A stretch of 64,000 nt of DNA from Xylophilus sp. (GCA_009914555.1 WNDY01000013.1:1-64000); one strand, 5' to 3'. Counted from the stretch's first letter, positions 8,178-22,128 are shown. A program made the numbers and translations. The notes: a model not told the origin generated them from the letters alone.

Positions 8178-9065
8178 CTAGTCTTCGCGCTTGCCGAGCA
8201 GGCCCCGGGGCCGCAGGGCCAGCACCAGCACCATCAGCAGGTACGGCAGCATCGGCGCAACCCGGGCCAGCGGCGCGGCCGAGCCGTCGAGCGCGACGGC
8301 AAAGGTCTGCAGCAGGCCGATCGCGAGCGACGCGATGAACGCGCCGGCCAGCGAACCCAGCCCGCCGACGACCACCACGACGAACACGATGGAGCCGACC
8401 GACGCGGCCATGCCCGGCTCGGTCACATAGGCGCCGCCGCCCACTACGCCGGCCAGCGCCGCCAGTGCGCAGCCGCCGCCGAACACCAGCGTGAACACGC
8501 GCGGTACGTTATGGCCCAGCACCTCCACCATCTGCGGATGCCCGAGCGCCGCCTGAACCACCAGGCCGGCGCGGGTGCGCGTGAGCCCGAGCCACACGGC
8601 GGCCAGCATGGCCAGCGCCACCAGCATCACGAAGGCGCGCGAGCGCGGAAACTGCGTGCCGTGCAGCGTGAACAGCGGCCCCTGCAACATGTCCGGCAGG
8701 CTGGTGGGCACGGTCGCGCGGCCCCAGACAAGCTGCACCGCTTCCAGGATCAGGTACGACAGCCCGAAGGTCGCCAGCAGCTGCGGCAGCGGTCCGTGGC
8801 GGTGCACCCGCCGCAGGCCCCAGCGCTCGAACAGCGCGCCCAGCAGCCCGGCGGCCAGCGGCGCCAGCACCAGCGCGGCCCAGAAGCCCACGGCCTGCGA
8901 CAGCGCACAGCCGAAGTAGGCGCCGAGCATGTAGAAGCTCGCATGGGCGAAGTTGAGCACGCCGAGCAGGCTGAAGATCAGCGTGAGGCCCGCGCTGAGC
9001 ATGAACAGCAGCAGGCCGTAGCTCAGCCCGTTGAGCAGGGAGATGGCGAGGAATGCGGAAGTCAT
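8178..9065 (-). CDS. Branched-chain-amino-acid-type ABC transporter permease, LivH-like
   Basis: 295 residues, eight or so membrane segments. The N-terminal block LLNGLSYGLLLFMLSAGLTL and the GVLNFAHASFYMLGAY motif are diagnostic of LivH-type permeases, and the C-terminus PRGLLGKRED is also typical. It is the first gene of the livH-livM-livG-livF operon. No periplasmic binding protein gene lies beside it, unlike most such operons; the receptor must be encoded elsewhere. The upstream 135 bases contain repeat copy 3, which belongs to the 3' side of glmM. Confidence 0.87.
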   Translation of the reverse strand: MTSAFLAISLLNGLSYGLLLFMLSAGLTLIFSLLGVLNFAHASFYMLGAYFGCALSQAVGFWAALVLAPLAAGLLGALFERWGLRRVHRHGPLPQLLATFGLSYLILEAVQLVWGRATVPTSLPDMLQGPLFTLHGTQFPRSRAFVMLVALAMLAAVWLGLTRTRAGLVVQAALGHPQMVEVLGHNVPRVFTLVFGGGCALAALAGVVGGGAYVTEPGMAASVGSIVFVVVVVGGLGSLAGAFIASLAIGLLQTFAVALDGSAAPLARVAPMLPYLLMVLVLALRPRGLLGKRED

Positions 9066-9140
9066 CTGCGGACCGCATCATGCAGCAACCGCCGGCGGCC
9101 TCAGCCATGCCGCAGGCACCGGTCTGCAACAACCGCCTGC

Positions 9141-9200
9141 ATACCCCCCACCCTGCCAGCCTCAGGCGCCTGTCCCGCGGGCACAGCAGAGGTATACCCC
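9141..9200. repeat. 53-bp-period intergenic element, copy 3
   Basis: ATACCCC at 9141-9147 and 9194-9200, spacing 53 bp. GGCGC at 9165-9169 is at the same place as AGCGC in other copies. The element ends at the base before the glmM stop codon (minus strand reads TGA-GGGGTAT). Confidence 0.7.
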
Positions 9201-10553
9201 TCAGATGGCGTCGGCGACGCTGGCGGCCAGCGCGAGCCGCTGTGCGCAGCGCTCGGCCAGCCGCGCATCGCGCGCCTCGACCATCACGCGCAGCAGCGGC
9301 TCGGTGCCGCTCGGGCGGATCAGCACGCGGCCGGCCTCGCCGAGCTCGGCCTCGACGGCGCGGATCTCGTCGGCCAGGCTCTCGTTGCGGCGCCAGTCCT
9401 CGCCCGGGCGCAGCGGCACGCCCAGCAGCACCTGGGGGAAGAGGACGACCTCCTTCAGCAGCGCGGCCAGCGTGCGGCCGCTGCGCACCACGGCTTCGAA
9501 CACCTGCAGCGCACTGATGAGGCCGTCGCCCGTGGTGTGGCGGTCGCGCGCCAGCAGGTGGCCCGAACCCTCGCCGCCCAGCAGCCAGCCGCGGCGCTCC
9601 AGCTCCTCGAGCACGTAGCGGTCGCCGACCCGGGCGCGGACGAACTCCACGCCGCGGCCGCGCAGCGCGTTCTCCACCGCCTTGTTGGTCATCAGCGTGC
9701 CGACCACGCCCGGCACCGCCACGCCCTGCTCCAGCCGCTGGACGGCGATGAGGTAGAGCAGTTCGTCGCCGTTGTAGAGCCGGCCCTTGCGGTCGACGAT
9801 TTGGAGCCGGTCGGCATCGCCGTCGAGCGCAATGCCGTAGTCGGCCCCGGCCTCGGCCACCGCGCGCACCAGCGCGGCCGGATGCGTCGCGCCCACGTCG
9901 CGGTTGATGTTGAGCCCGTCGGGCGAACAGCCGATGCTGGTGACCTCGGCGCCCAGCTCGTGGAAGACCTTGGGCGCGATGTGGTACGCCGCGCCGTGGG
10001 CCGCATCCACCACCAGCTTCATGCCGCGCAGGCTGAGGTCGTTGGGGAAGGTGCTCTTGCAGAACTCGATGTAGCGTCCGGCCGCATCGTCGAGCCGGCG
10101 GGCCTTGCCGAGCGTGGCCGAGTCGGCCCAGACCGGCGGCTGCTCCAGCGCGGCCTCGACCTGCTGCTCCCAGGCGTCCGGCAGCTTGGTGCCCTGGGCG
10201 CTGAAGAACTTGATGCCGTTGTCCGGGTAGGGGTTGTGGCTGGCGCTGATGACCACGCCCAGGCTCGCGCGCAGCGCGCGCGTGAGGTAGGCCACGCCCG
10301 GCGTGGGCAGCGGGCCAAGCAGCACCACGTCCACGCCGGCGGAGTTGAAGCCCGATTCGAGCGCGCTCTCCAGCATGTAGCCGGAGATGCGCGTGTCCTT
10401 GCCGATCAGCACCGTCGGGCGCTCGTTCGGCTTGCCATTGGTGCGCAGCACGCGGCCCACGGCATGGGCCAGGCGCAGCACGAAGTCGGGGGTGATGGGA
10501 GGCTGGCCCACGGTGCCGCGGATGCCGTCGGTGCCGAAATACTGGCGGGTCAT
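9201..10553 (-). CDS. glmM: Phosphoglucosamine mutase
   Basis: 450 residues, the expected size. It interconverts glucosamine-6-phosphate and glucosamine-1-phosphate in UDP-GlcNAc synthesis for peptidoglycan and LPS. The N-terminus [12 protein letters not shown], the active-site phosphoserine loop [17 protein letters not shown] near residue 100, the metal loop ALDGDADR, the sugar loop GGEGSGHL and the phosphate site [14 protein letters not shown] are all present. The ATG at 10553 overlaps the folP stop as ATGA, so it is coupled to folP. The order ftsH-folP-glmM is conserved in beta- and gammaproteobacteria. Confidence 0.97.
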   Translation of the reverse strand: MTRQYFGTDGIRGTVGQPPITPDFVLRLAHAVGRVLRTNGKPNERPTVLIGKDTRISGYMLESALESGFNSAGVDVVLLGPLPTPGVAYLTRALRASLGVVISASHNPYPDNGIKFFSAQGTKLPDAWEQQVEAALEQPPVWADSATLGKARRLDDAAGRYIEFCKSTFPNDLSLRGMKLVVDAAHGAAYHIAPKVFHELGAEVTSIGCSPDGLNINRDVGATHPAALVRAVAEAGADYGIALDGDADRLQIVDRKGRLYNGDELLYLIAVQRLEQGVAVPGVVGTLMTNKAVENALRGRGVEFVRARVGDRYVLEELERRGWLLGGEGSGHLLARDRHTTGDGLISALQVFEAVVRSGRTLAALLKEVVLFPQVLLGVPLRPGEDWRRNESLADEIRAVEAELGEAGRVLIRPSGTEPLLRVMVEARDARLAERCAQRLALAASVADAI

Positions 10554-11434
10554 GTTCTTTGGATCTCGTCGTCGTTCGTTCGCTCGTGGAAGAGTCGGCC
10601 CTGCGGCTGCGCGGCCTGCCATACGGCCAGGGCGGCCACCGTCTCGCGTACATCATGCACCCGCACGATGCGCGCGCCGCGCTCCACTGCGAGCAGCGCG
10701 GCGGCCACGCTGGGTACGAGCCGGTCGTCCACCGCGCGGCCGGTGACGGCGCCGAGCGAGGACTTGCGCGACCAGCCCAGCAGCAGCGGACGGCGCAGCT
10801 CCAGCAGTTCGCGCTGGCGGGCCAGCAGGGCGAAGTTCTGTTCCACCGTCTTGCCGAAGCCCACACCCGGGTCCAGCGCGATGCGCTCGGCCGCGATGCC
10901 GCGGGCCTGGAGCGCCGCGGCCTGCCGGCGCAGGAAGTCCGCCACCTGCGGCACCACGTCGCCGTCCATGGGCGTGGTCTGCATGGTCTGCGGATCGCGG
11001 TGCATGTGCATGATGCAGACGCCGCTCTGCGCATGGGCGGCCACCGCGTCGACCGCCCCGGGGCGGCGCAGTGCCCAGATGTCGTTGACGATGTCGGCGC
11101 CCAGGTCCAGCACGGCGCGCATCACCTCGGGCTTGGAGGTGTCGACCGAGACCGGCACGCCCAGGCGCACCGCCTCGCGCACCACGGGCACGACGCGGGC
11201 CAGTTCCTCGTCCTGCGGCACGGCCGGGCTGCCGGGGCGGGTGGATTCGCCGCCAATGTCGAGGATGTCCGCACCCTCGGCCACCAGCCGCTCGCAGTGG
11301 CGCAGCGCAGCCGCCGCGTCGCTGTGCGCGCCGCCGTCGGAAAAGGATTCGGGCGTGGTGTTGACAATGCCCATGACCTGCGGACGGGCCAGGTCGATCG
11401 CGAAGCGCGTGGTGCGCCAGATCTGCTGCTGCAT
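10550..11434 (-). CDS. folP: Dihydropteroate synthase
   Basis: 294 residues from ATG 11434; an upstream in-frame ATG at 11455 would add seven residues, and neither has a clear ribosome site. The enzyme condenses p-aminobenzoate with dihydropterin pyrophosphate in folate synthesis and is the sulfonamide target. The pterin and pyrophosphate loops are visible: [35 protein letters not shown] and [11 protein letters not shown], with a final HDV motif. It overlaps glmM by four bases. A strong hairpin-plus-U-tract lies just upstream, so it may have its own promoter or rely on readthrough from ftsH. Confidence 0.96.
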   Translation of the reverse strand: MQQQIWRTTRFAIDLARPQVMGIVNTTPESFSDGGAHSDAAAALRHCERLVAEGADILDIGGESTRPGSPAVPQDEELARVVPVVREAVRLGVPVSVDTSKPEVMRAVLDLGADIVNDIWALRRPGAVDAVAAHAQSGVCIMHMHRDPQTMQTTPMDGDVVPQVADFLRRQAAALQARGIAAERIALDPGVGFGKTVEQNFALLARQRELLELRRPLLLGWSRKSSLGAVTGRAVDDRLVPSVAAALLAVERGARIVRVHDVRETVAALAVWQAAQPQGRLFHERTNDDEIQRT

Positions 11435-11456
11435 ACGAAAAAGGCTGCTGCGCATG

Positions 11457-11482
11457 GAAAAGAGGGCCGTCAGGCCCTCTTC
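11457..11482 (-). terminator. Rho-independent terminator between ftsH and folP
   Basis: AGAGGGCC (11461-11468) pairs perfectly with GGCCCTCT (11473-11480) around a four-base loop. On the minus strand the stem is followed by a short T run. It lies after the ftsH stop and immediately before the folP start region, so it probably sets the ftsH to folP transcript ratio. Confidence 0.75.
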
Positions 11483-11515
11483 ATCACAGCGTCAGCGCAT
11501 GCGTTGCCTGGTCGA

Positions 11516-13438
11516 TCACGCAGCGGACGGCGCCGGATCGGTCTTGACGGCCGGTGCGCCGCCGCCTTTGTCGTCGCCGCCCGAAGAGGGAGGCGTGCGC
11601 GGCGTCCAGTCCTTCGGCGGGCGCGGCTCGCGGCCGGCCATGATGTCGTCGAGCTGCTCCACGTCGATGGTCTCCCAGTCGAGCAGCGCCTTGGCCATCG
11701 CGTGCATCTTGTCGCTGTTCTCCTCGATCAGGCGGCGCGCGAGCGAATACTGCTCGTCGATGATGCGCCGCACCTCGCCGTCGACCTTCTGCATGGTCTG
11801 CTCGCTCATGTTCGTGGTCTTGGTGACCGAGCGGCCGAGGAAGACCTCGCCTTCGTTCTCGGCGTAGACCATGGGCCCCAGCGCCTCGCTCATGCCGTAC
11901 TTCATGACCATGTCGCGCGCCAGGTTCGTGGCCCGCTCGAAGTCGTTGGAGGCGCCGGTGGTCATCTGGTTCATGAACACCTCCTCCGCGATGCGCCCGC
12001 CGAACAGCATGCTGATCTGGTTGAGCATGTACTCGCGGTCGTAGCTGTAGCGGTCGTTCTCGGGCAGGCTCATCGTGACGCCGAGCGCGCGGCCGCGCGG
12101 GATGATGGTGACCTTGTGCACCGGGTCGCACTTGGGCAGCAGCTTGCCGATGAGCGCATGGCCGGCCTCGTGGTAGGCGGTGTTGCGGCGCTCGTGCTCG
12201 GGCATGACCATGCTCTTGCGCTCGGGGCCCATGAAGATCTTGTCCTTGGCCTTCTCGAAGTCCTGCATCTCCACGACGCGCGCATTGCGGCGCGCAGCCA
12301 TGAGGGCGGCCTCGTTGCAGAGGTTGGCGAGATCCGCACCGGACATGCCGGGCGTGCCGCGCGCGATGATCGACGGGTTCACGTCCTGGCCGATCGGCAC
12401 CTTGCGCATGTGGACGTTGAGGATCTGCTCGCGACCGCGGATGTCGGGCAGGGTCACGTAGACCTGGCGGTCGAAGCGGCCCGGGCGCAGCAGCGCGGCG
12501 TCCAGGATGTCGGGCCGGTTCGTGGCTGCCACCGCGATCACGCCGAGGTTGGTCTCGAAGCCGTCCATTTCGACGAGCATCTGGTTCAAGGTCTGCTCGC
12601 GCTCGTCGTTGCCGCCGCCGAGGCCCGCGCCGCGCTGGCGGCCGACCGCGTCGATTTCATCGATGAAGATGATGCAGGGCGCATTCTTCTTGGCGTTCTC
12701 GAACATGTCGCGCACACGGGCCGCACCCACGCCGACGAACATCTCGACGAAGTCGGAGCCGGAGATCGAGAAGAACGGCACCTTGGCCTCGCCGGCGATC
12801 GACTTGGCCAGCAGCGTCTTGCCGGTGCCCGGGGGGCCGACCAGCAGCAGGCCGCGCGGGATGCGGCCGCCGAGCTTCTGGAACTTCTGCGGACCCTTGA
12901 GGAAGTCGACGACCTCCTTGACCTCTTCCTTGGCCTCGTCGCAGCCGGCCACGTCGGCGAAGGTGACGGTGTTGTTGTTCTCGTCGAGCATGCGCGCCTT
13001 CGATTTGCCGAAGCTGAAGGCGCCGCCCTTGCCGCCGCCCTGCATCTGGCGCATGAAGTAGATCCACACGCCGATCAGCAGCAGCATCGGGCCCCAGCTC
13101 ACGAGCAGCGTCATGAGCAGCGAGCCTTCCTCGCGCGGCTTGACGTCGAACTTGACGTTGTTGTTGATCAGGTCGCCCACGAGTCCGCGGTCGAGGTAGG
13201 TGGCGGTGGTGCGCACGCGGCGGTCATCGTTGGTGATGGCCGAGACCTCGGTGCCGCCCTGGCCTTCCTGGATGGTCGCGCTCTTGATGCGGTTGTTGCG
13301 GACTTCCTCCAGGAAGTCCGAATAGCCGATGTAACCGGCTCCCATGCCGCCACGGCCGTCGAATTGCTTGAACACGGTGAACAGCACCATCGCAATGACG
13401 AGCCAGACGGCGATTTTTGAAAACCACGGATTATTCAA
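11516..13438 (-). CDS. ftsH: ATP-dependent zinc metalloprotease FtsH
   Basis: 640 residues from TTG 13438. That start gives the family-typical [12 protein letters not shown] and is preceded by GGAG nine bases away; upstream in-frame ATGs would add a 31-residue extension that is not family-like. It is an inner-membrane AAA+ protease hexamer that degrades membrane and regulatory proteins. Two membrane segments flank a periplasmic domain (residues about 25-100). The AAA module has Walker A GPPGTGKT, Walker [12 protein letters not shown] and the second region of homology [20 protein letters not shown]. The zinc site is HEAGH. The C-terminal tail is Pro/Gly rich. It lies downstream of rlmE, the usual rlmE-ftsH pairing. 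Confidence 0.97.
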   Translation of the reverse strand: MNNPWFSKIAVWLVIAMVLFTVFKQFDGRGGMGAGYIGYSDFLEEVRNNRIKSATIQEGQGGTEVSAITNDDRRVRTTATYLDRGLVGDLINNNVKFDVKPREEGSLLMTLLVSWGPMLLLIGVWIYFMRQMQGGGKGGAFSFGKSKARMLDENNNTVTFADVAGCDEAKEEVKEVVDFLKGPQKFQKLGGRIPRGLLLVGPPGTGKTLLAKSIAGEAKVPFFSISGSDFVEMFVGVGAARVRDMFENAKKNAPCIIFIDEIDAVGRQRGAGLGGGNDEREQTLNQMLVEMDGFETNLGVIAVAATNRPDILDAALLRPGRFDRQVYVTLPDIRGREQILNVHMRKVPIGQDVNPSIIARGTPGMSGADLANLCNEAALMAARRNARVVEMQDFEKAKDKIFMGPERKSMVMPEHERRNTAYHEAGHALIGKLLPKCDPVHKVTIIPRGRALGVTMSLPENDRYSYDREYMLNQISMLFGGRIAEEVFMNQMTTGASNDFERATNLARDMVMKYGMSEALGPMVYAENEGEVFLGRSVTKTTNMSEQTMQKVDGEVRRIIDEQYSLARRLIEENSDKMHAMAKALLDWETIDVEQLDDIMAGREPRPPKDWTPRTPPSSGGDDKGGGAPAVKTDPAPSAA

Positions 13439-13591
13439 GCGGAACTCCAGTCGCGAGGCGTGGGAAAGATGTGACGTATCTGTGACCCATTCTAGGGCTT
13501 TCAAGCTTTTGGACCGTGGATTTTCCCTCATGCCCTCATAGGGGTGATTCGCCTTTTACCGCTGGATTCAAAGGTTTTTCGCTGATTTCGG

Positions 13592-14248
13592 TCAAGGTTT
13601 CAGGCCGATGCCGACGAGGAAGGTTTCCGAGGAGCGGTCGCGCGACGCCTTGGGCTTGAAAGGCTTGACCGTGCGGAAGGTGCTGCGGAACAGCTTGACC
13701 AGCGGCTCGTAGCCGCCGCCGTGGAACACCTTGGCCACCAGGGCGCCCTCCGGGCGCAGGTGCGCGCGAGCGAAGTCCACGGCCAATTCGACCAGGCCCT
13801 CGATGCGGGCCGCGTCGGTGGCCGAAATGCCCGACAGGTTGGGAGCCATGTCCGACACCACCACGTCCACCGGCCGGCCATGGACTGCGGCCTCCAGCCG
13901 GGCCAGCACCTCGTCTTCGCGGAAATCGCCCTGGATGAAGGCTACCCCCTCAATCGGCTCCATCGAAAGCAGGTCCAGCGCGATGATGGTGCCGTCGAGC
14001 TCGCCCACGGCCGCGCCCTGCGGCGACAGGCGCCGCCGCAGGTACTGGCTCCAGGCGCCGGGCGAGGAGCCGAGGTCGACCACCGTCGCGCCCGGGCGGA
14101 TCAGGCCCAGCGCCTCGTCGATCTCCTTGAGCTTGTAGGCCGCCCGGGCGCGGTAGCCCTCGGCCTGCGCCTGCCGCACATAGGGATCGTTGACGTGGTC
14201 GTTGAGCCACGCCTTGTTCACTTTCTTGCTTTTCGTCTGTACCTTCAT
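13592..14248 (-). CDS. rlmE: 23S rRNA (uridine-2'-O)-methyltransferase RlmE (FtsJ/RrmJ)
   Basis: 218 residues. It methylates the 2'-O of U2552 of 23S rRNA using S-adenosylmethionine. The SAM loop [15 protein letters not shown] near residue 55, the acidic motif DMAPNLSG with the catalytic Asp, and the Lys-containing VAKVFHGGG are present, completing the K-D-K-E type catalytic set. ATG 14248 opens [15 protein letters not shown], the standard start. It is divergent from yhbY across 57 bases that contain a GC-rich hairpin (14275-14290). It is followed by ftsH after about 150 bases. Confidence 0.96.
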   Translation of the reverse strand: MKVQTKSKKVNKAWLNDHVNDPYVRQAQAEGYRARAAYKLKEIDEALGLIRPGATVVDLGSSPGAWSQYLRRRLSPQGAAVGELDGTIIALDLLSMEPIEGVAFIQGDFREDEVLARLEAAVHGRPVDVVVSDMAPNLSGISATDAARIEGLVELAVDFARAHLRPEGALVAKVFHGGGYEPLVKLFRSTFRTVKPFKPKASRDRSSETFLVGIGLKP

Positions 14249-14305
14249 CGCACGATCCGTTCCTGGGACGAGGAGCGCCCTCGGGGGCGCAGATAATACG
14301 GCCCC

Positions 14306-14776
14306 ATGCCTCACATCCAGCTCACTCCTGCCGAACGCCGGCAGCGCCGCGCCGATGCGCACCATCTCGACCCCGTCGTCCTGATCGGCAGCGACGGGCT
14401 CACCGAGGCCGTCAGGAAGGAAGTCGACGCCGCGCTCAATGCCCACGGCCTCATCAAGGTGCGGATCTTCTCCGACGACCGCACCCACCGCGAACAGATC
14501 TACCAGTCGCTGGCCGGCGACCTGAACGCTGCGCCGATCCAGCACATCGGCAAGCTCATCATCCTCTGGCGGCCGCAGCCCGAGAAGGAGCGTGTCGCCG
14601 CCGAGGACCGCAAGCCCGGCCCGCGCGACGTGAAGGTGCTCAAGTACAGCTCCAAGGGCGGCGGCAAGCCCGAGATCAAGCAGTTGCGCGTGCTGGGCAA
14701 CCAGCGCCTGACGGCCGGCGGCATCGTCAAGCGCGCCAAGCCCAGGCAGACCTCGATCAAGAAGCGCCAGGACTGA
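14306..14776 (+). CDS. yhbY: YhbY-family RNA-binding protein (CRM domain)
   Basis: 156 residues. The first 95 form the CRM domain of YhbY ([16 protein letters not shown], then [12 protein letters not shown] and the basic helix and GKLIILWRP), which binds pre-50S ribosomal particles. The C-terminal 55 residues are a basic, low-complexity tail ([20 protein letters not shown]) longer than the 97-residue E. coli protein; such tails are common in Burkholderiales homologues. It is divergent from rlmE, another large-subunit assembly factor, so the pair may share regulation. Confidence 0.93.
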   Translation: MPHIQLTPAERRQRRADAHHLDPVVLIGSDGLTEAVRKEVDAALNAHGLIKVRIFSDDRTHREQIYQSLAGDLNAAPIQHIGKLIILWRPQPEKERVAAEDRKPGPRDVKVLKYSSKGGGKPEIKQLRVLGNQRLTAGGIVKRAKPRQTSIKKRQD

Positions 14777-14783
14777 TCCCGCG

Positions 14784-15551
14784 ATGCCGTCGTCCGCCGC
14801 CGGGGCCGCCCGGCATGTGCTGTGCATGAAATGGGGCACGAAGTACGGCCCCGAGTACGTCAACATCCTCTACGCCATGGTGCGCCGGCACCTGAGCGGC
14901 GACTTCCGCTTCATCTGCCTGACGGACGACGCGAGCGGCATCCGTCCGGAAGTGACCTGCCTGCCGATCCCGGCGCTGGACCTGCGGCCCGAAGCGCCCG
15001 GCGTGCGCGACCGCGCCTGGCGCAAGCTCACCACCTGCAGCGCGACGCTGGGCGGCGCGTACGGCCTGCACGGCACGGCGCTGTTCCTGGACCTGGACGT
15101 GGTCGTGGTCGGCAGCCTGGACGAGTTCTTCTCGACCCGGCCCGGCGAGTTCCTGATCATCAAGGACTACAAGCGGCCCTGGCGGGTGACCGGCAACTCG
15201 TCGGTCTACCGCTTCGAGATCGGCGCCCATACCGACGTGCTGAGCAATTTTCGCGCGCACGAGGTGGAGATCCGCCAGCAGTTCCGCAACGAGCAGGCCT
15301 ACCTGTCGGATTTCCTGCATCGCCAGGGCAGGCTCGGCTACTGGCCCAAAACCTGGTGCCCGAGCTTCAAGTACCATAGTATCCCCATGTGGCCCGCCAA
15401 TTACTGGCGCGAGCCGTACATACCCCCCGGGGCACGGATCGTGATCTTTCACGGGGAGGTCAATCCGCCGGACGGTCTGAGCGGTCAGCGCAACCGGCGC
15501 TTCCGCCACATCCGCCCTGCGCACTGGATCGCCCAGCACTGGAAGGTCTGA
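14784..15551 (+). CDS. Putative glycosyltransferase with DxD motif
   Basis: 255 residues. An N-terminal segment [19 protein letters not shown] and the metal/nucleotide-sugar motif [18 protein letters not shown] near residue 105 are those of GT-A fold glycosyltransferases, closest in pattern to GT8-like proteins. The later part carries [11 protein letters not shown] and [12 protein letters not shown], the latter supplying a His and acidic residues often found at the C-terminal metal site of these enzymes. No signal peptide or membrane helix is seen. It starts seven bases after yhbY and is probably co-transcribed. The acceptor and sugar are unknown; LPS or exopolysaccharide is possible. Confidence 0.75.
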   Translation: MPSSAAGAARHVLCMKWGTKYGPEYVNILYAMVRRHLSGDFRFICLTDDASGIRPEVTCLPIPALDLRPEAPGVRDRAWRKLTTCSATLGGAYGLHGTALFLDLDVVVVGSLDEFFSTRPGEFLIIKDYKRPWRVTGNSSVYRFEIGAHTDVLSNFRAHEVEIRQQFRNEQAYLSDFLHRQGRLGYWPKTWCPSFKYHSIPMWPANYWREPYIPPGARIVIFHGEVNPPDGLSGQRNRRFRHIRPAHWIAQHWKV

Positions 15552-15560
15552 ACCTGCGCC

Positions 15561-15998
15561 TCAGGCGGCCGGCGGCAGCTGCACGGTCTGGAGTCGCCAC
15601 AGCGTGACCCCAGCGCACAGCCACTGGCCGAAGTACATGGCCGAGCCCACGCCGTGCCAAAGCTTCAGGTTCTCGCGCGCCATGATGCGCGGCGACACAC
15701 CGTACTGCTGGAGCAGCGCCAGCAGCAGCCCGCCCAGCACGAATGCCAGCGCGCCGTAGGCGACGCCGGTCGGCGCATCTCCGTTCGCCGGTCGGGAGGC
15801 CAGCAGCAGAACCAGACCGCAACCCACCGCGATCCAGGTCTGCCCCGCGAACAACCGCGCGGCCATGCTGCCGGCGATCGCTGGCGAGCCCAGGTGCGCG
15901 AACAGCATCGGCACCGCGAAGAAGCCGATCGCGCTCAGGCTGCCCCACCAGAGGGCCGCGGCGAAGAACGGAAGGCGTTGGCGCAGCAGGGCTTGCAC
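15561..15998 (-). CDS. DUF4149 family membrane protein
   Basis: 145 residues with four hydrophobic segments. The start FFAAALWWGSLSAIGFFAVPMLF and the ending YFGQWLCAGVTLWRLQ are typical of DUF4149 proteins, which follow greA in many betaproteobacteria. No function is known. It begins seven bases after the greA stop, so it is very likely in the greA transcript. It converges with the glycosyltransferase gene, leaving nine bases between the stops. Confidence 0.85.
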   Translation of the reverse strand: MQALLRQRLPFFAAALWWGSLSAIGFFAVPMLFAHLGSPAIAGSMAARLFAGQTWIAVGCGLVLLLASRPANGDAPTGVAYGALAFVLGGLLLALLQQYGVSPRIMARENLKLWHGVGSAMYFGQWLCAGVTLWRLQTVQLPPAA

Positions 15999-16005
15999 GC
16001 GTCGT

Positions 16006-16482
16006 TCAGGTGTAGCTGACGGCGACGATCTCGTAGCGGCGAAGGCCGCCCGGGGCCTGCACCTCGGCGGTGTCGCCCTCCTCCTTGCCGATCAGCGCGC
16101 GGGCGATCGGGCTGGAGATGTTGATCAGGCCCTGCTTCAGGTCGGCTTCGTCCTCGCCGACGATCTGGTAGCGCACGGACGCGCCGGAATCCTCGTCCTC
16201 CAGCTCGACCGTCGCGCCGAACACGACCTTGCCGCCGGCGTCCAGCGCCTGCGGGTCGATGATCTGCGCGGCTGACAGCTTGCCTTCGACTTCCTGGATA
16301 CGGCCTTCGATGAAGCCCTGGCGGTCCTTGGCCGCCTCGTATTCGGCGTTCTCGCTCAGGTCGCCCTGGGCGCGGGCTTCGGCGATGGCGGCGATGACAT
16401 TGGGACGCTCGACGGTCTGCAGACGGTGCAGCTCTTCCTTGAGCTTCTCCGCGCCGCGCTTGGTGATGGGAATGGTCGCCAT
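16006..16482 (-). CDS. greA: Transcription elongation factor GreA
   Basis: 158 residues, exactly the family length. GreA stimulates RNA cleavage by backtracked RNA polymerase through its coiled-coil tip. The N-terminal coiled coil carries the acidic tip in [14 protein letters not shown], and the C-terminal globular domain shows [16 protein letters not shown]. Start ATG 16482 opens [10 protein letters not shown] and is preceded by GGAG; an in-frame ATG 15 bases upstream lacks this support. A strong terminator of the preceding gene lies 20 bases upstream. Confidence 0.97.
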   Translation of the reverse strand: MATIPITKRGAEKLKEELHRLQTVERPNVIAAIAEARAQGDLSENAEYEAAKDRQGFIEGRIQEVEGKLSAAQIIDPQALDAGGKVVFGATVELEDEDSGASVRYQIVGEDEADLKQGLINISSPIARALIGKEEGDTAEVQAPGGLRRYEIVAVSYT

Positions 16483-16501
16483 GCCTGTCTTCTCCAAAAA
16501 G

Positions 16502-16529
16502 AAAAAACGCCGGACGAAGCCGTCCGGCG
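16502..16529 (-). terminator. Rho-independent terminator downstream of the Kdo hydroxylase gene
   Basis: CGCCGGACG (16508-16516) and CGTCCGGCG (16521-16529) form a perfect nine-pair stem with a four-base loop. On the minus strand it is followed by six T residues. It ends the carAB/kdoO transcript before greA. Confidence 0.85.
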
Positions 16530-16559
16530 GTGTCGTTGGTGGTATGCAGGTGCCGCCGG

Positions 16560-17453
16560 TCAGACCAGCGGGTGCCCGGCCAGCCGCGTGAGGATCGCGA
16601 GCGGGCTCGATTGGACATTGTATTGCCTCTCGGCCGGCAGATGCAGCGTCTGCTCCATCATGAACTGCCCGGCCATGACCGCGTGCGGCGTCTGGTCGGA
16701 AAAGCAGATCCAGACCGAGCCCGCCGCGAACGGCATGGTCTGCTGCGGCGCGTTCGCCTGGTAGTCGGCGTCGCCTTTCATGCCGTCGTGCAGCTGGAGC
16801 ATCAGATGGTCATATTCGCTGCGAAGCGTCTTGGTCACGCGCAGCGAGCGCAGCGCCCGGGCCTGCCAGCGCGCGTAGCGCCGGGCGCGCGGCAGGAAGC
16901 GCCGGGCCACATCCTCGAACGGCTCACCCACGCGCCACACGCGCGGCTCGCCATGCGGATTGACGTTGGCGAATACGCGCAGGATGCGCTCGCCATAGTT
17001 GGGCCGCGACGGAAAGGCATCGATGTGCAGCCGCCGGTCGTCCGCGCGCCACGACTGCACGCGCGACTCGACTTGCGCCGGCCGCAGGCTGGTCGGCGCC
17101 AGCCGCAGGAACGGGGTGTAGGACGGCAGCAACCCGTGTACCAGCGCCTGCGCCTGCTGGCGGAAGCGTCCGATCACCTCGGCCGCCAGCTGCTGCGTGG
17201 CGGCGTCGCCGGCCGCGCCCTTGAGCTCGCCCTGGGCGTTCAGGCTGATGTTGCGCGAGCCCTGCGCCAGCAGTTCCGGGCGCAGCAGCGCCGCGCGCTC
17301 GGCGTCGCCGAACGCAAAGGACAGGTGCGGAAAGTAGAGCACCTTGCCGGCTTCGAGCGCGGCGATCCAGCCCTCGTCGGGCGTGGCCGCGTTCCAGTCG
17401 GCAAGATCCAGGGTGAGGATGGGCGCGTCGGGAAGAGGAGGCTGCTGTGGCAT
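16560..17453 (-). CDS. kdoO: Kdo hydroxylase (Kdo-3-dioxygenase) family protein
   Basis: 297 residues. The central block with [18 protein letters not shown], then [20 protein letters not shown] and [11 protein letters not shown] matches the Kdo_hydroxy family. These Fe(II)/2-oxoglutarate-dependent enzymes convert Kdo to the 3-hydroxylated sugar Ko in the LPS inner core of Burkholderia and relatives. The HID pair in RLHIDAF supplies His and Asp of the iron facial triad, and a later His ([12 protein letters not shown]) is a candidate third ligand. Substrate and product are assigned from the family. It follows carB by 52 bases and ends at a strong terminator. Confidence 0.85.
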   Translation of the reverse strand: MPQQPPLPDAPILTLDLADWNAATPDEGWIAALEAGKVLYFPHLSFAFGDAERAALLRPELLAQGSRNISLNAQGELKGAAGDAATQQLAAEVIGRFRQQAQALVHGLLPSYTPFLRLAPTSLRPAQVESRVQSWRADDRRLHIDAFPSRPNYGERILRVFANVNPHGEPRVWRVGEPFEDVARRFLPRARRYARWQARALRSLRVTKTLRSEYDHLMLQLHDGMKGDADYQANAPQQTMPFAAGSVWICFSDQTPHAVMAGQFMMEQTLHLPAERQYNVQSSPLAILTRLAGHPLV

Positions 17454-17505
17454 CCGGCGATTGTGCCCTGTGCAATGCCCGTGCTGCCCCCCTCACCTTC
17501 TTGCG

Positions 17506-20719
<3,214 letters not shown>

Positions 20720-20727
<8 letters not shown>

Positions 20728-21919
20728 TCGTGGCCTCCGTCTTGTGCTTTTCCATGAGTGCCGTGAAGCGGTCGAACAGGTAGGCGATGTCGTGCGGTCC
20801 GGGCGAAGCCTCCGGGTGGCCCTGGAAGCAGAAGGCGGGCTTCTCGGTGTGCGCCAGGCCTTGCAGCGTGTTGTCGAACAGGCTGATGTGCGTGGCGCGC
20901 AGCGTGGCGGGCAGCGACTTCTCGTCCACCGCGAAGCCGTGGTTCTGGCTGGTGATCGAGACGCGGCCGGTGTCGAGGTCCTTGACCGGATGGTTCGCGC
21001 CGTGGTGGCCGAACTTCATCTTGTAGGTGTTCGCGCCCAGCGCGAGCGCCATGATCTGGTGGCCCAGGCAGATGCCGAACGTGGGGATGCCGGTCTCGAT
21101 GAGCTCGCGCGCGGCTTCGATCGCATAGTCGCAGGGCGCCGGGTCGCCCGGGCCGTTGGCCAGGAAGACGCCGTCCGGCGCGAGCTTCAGCACCTCGGCG
21201 GCCGGCGTCTGGGCCGGCACGACGGTGATCTGCGCGCCGCGCTCGGCGATCATGCGCAGGATGTTCTTCTTGACGCCGTAGTCGAACGCCACGACGTGGA
21301 AACGCGGCGCGATCTGCAAACCGTAGCCCGGCGCACCGTCGCCCTTGTCGAGCTTCCATTCGGTCTGCGTCCATTCGTAGGGCGACTTCACCGACACGAC
21401 CTTGGCCAGGTCCAGGCCGGACATGCTGGGCGCGGCCTGGGCGGCCGCAACGGCGCGGGCGATGGCCTTGTCGTTCACCGATTCGCCGGCGGCCAGCCCG
21501 ACGATCGCGCCGTTCTGCGCGCCATGCGTGCGCAGGTGGCGGGTCAGCTTGCGGGTGTCGATGCCGGCGATGGCCACCGTGCCCGCGTCCGCCAGGTACC
21601 GCGGCAGGGTGCGCGTGCTGCGGAAGTTGGAGGCGACGAGCGGGAGGTCGCGGATGATGAGGCCCGCGGCATGGACCTTGTCGGCTTCGATATCCTCGTC
21701 GTTGACGCCATAGTTGCCGATGTGCGGATACGTGAGCGTCACGATCTGCTGGGCATAGCTCGGGTCGGTGAGGATTTCCTGGTAGCCGGTGATGGCGGTG
21801 TTGAACACCACTTCGCCGACGGCGGAGCCGGCGGCTCCGATCGAATGGCCGAGAAAGACCGTGCCGTCTGCAAGCGCCAGGATGGCGGGCGGGAAGGTTC
21901 CCTTGAGAGACAAAAGCAC
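20720..21919 (-). CDS. carA: Carbamoyl-phosphate synthase small subunit
   Basis: 399 residues from GTG 21919, which opens [16 protein letters not shown] and follows CCGGAG nine bases upstream; no ATG lies near this position. It is the class I glutamine amidotransferase subunit that delivers ammonia to CarB. The nucleophile motif [15 protein letters not shown], the GGVKK-like [11 protein letters not shown], and the catalytic His and Glu in [11 protein letters not shown] are present. It is divergent from the sigma/anti-sigma gene across 241 bases. No obvious leader hairpin for pyrimidine attenuation was found. Confidence 0.97.
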
Positions 21920-22128
21920 TGGGTTCTCCGGATGGTTACGGTCGCCCGGAATCGGCACGGCGAAGCCATGCAGATTGCTGCTTGTAGGGGATTTTGCTTT
22001 GGGGGCGTGCGGGCGACGCGGTTTGCGGGAAAGCCTTTGATTGTAGCCCTGGCCGGACCCGCGCTCCTGCGAAGGCAGAAGCAAATACAGGAATCGCCAT
22101 GACGGCGACCACCGGCGAAAATTCAGGA

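Noticed and set aside
8016-11867. A 1283-codon plus-strand open frame opposite livMH, glmM, folP and ftsH
   Set aside because: No domain, no ribosome site, His/Gln/Arg-rich composition typical of antisense to GC-rich genes; the minus-strand genes are certain.
15419-15427. ATACCCC in the glycosyltransferase gene
   Set aside because: Within a coding frame (YIPPGA) and unpaired.
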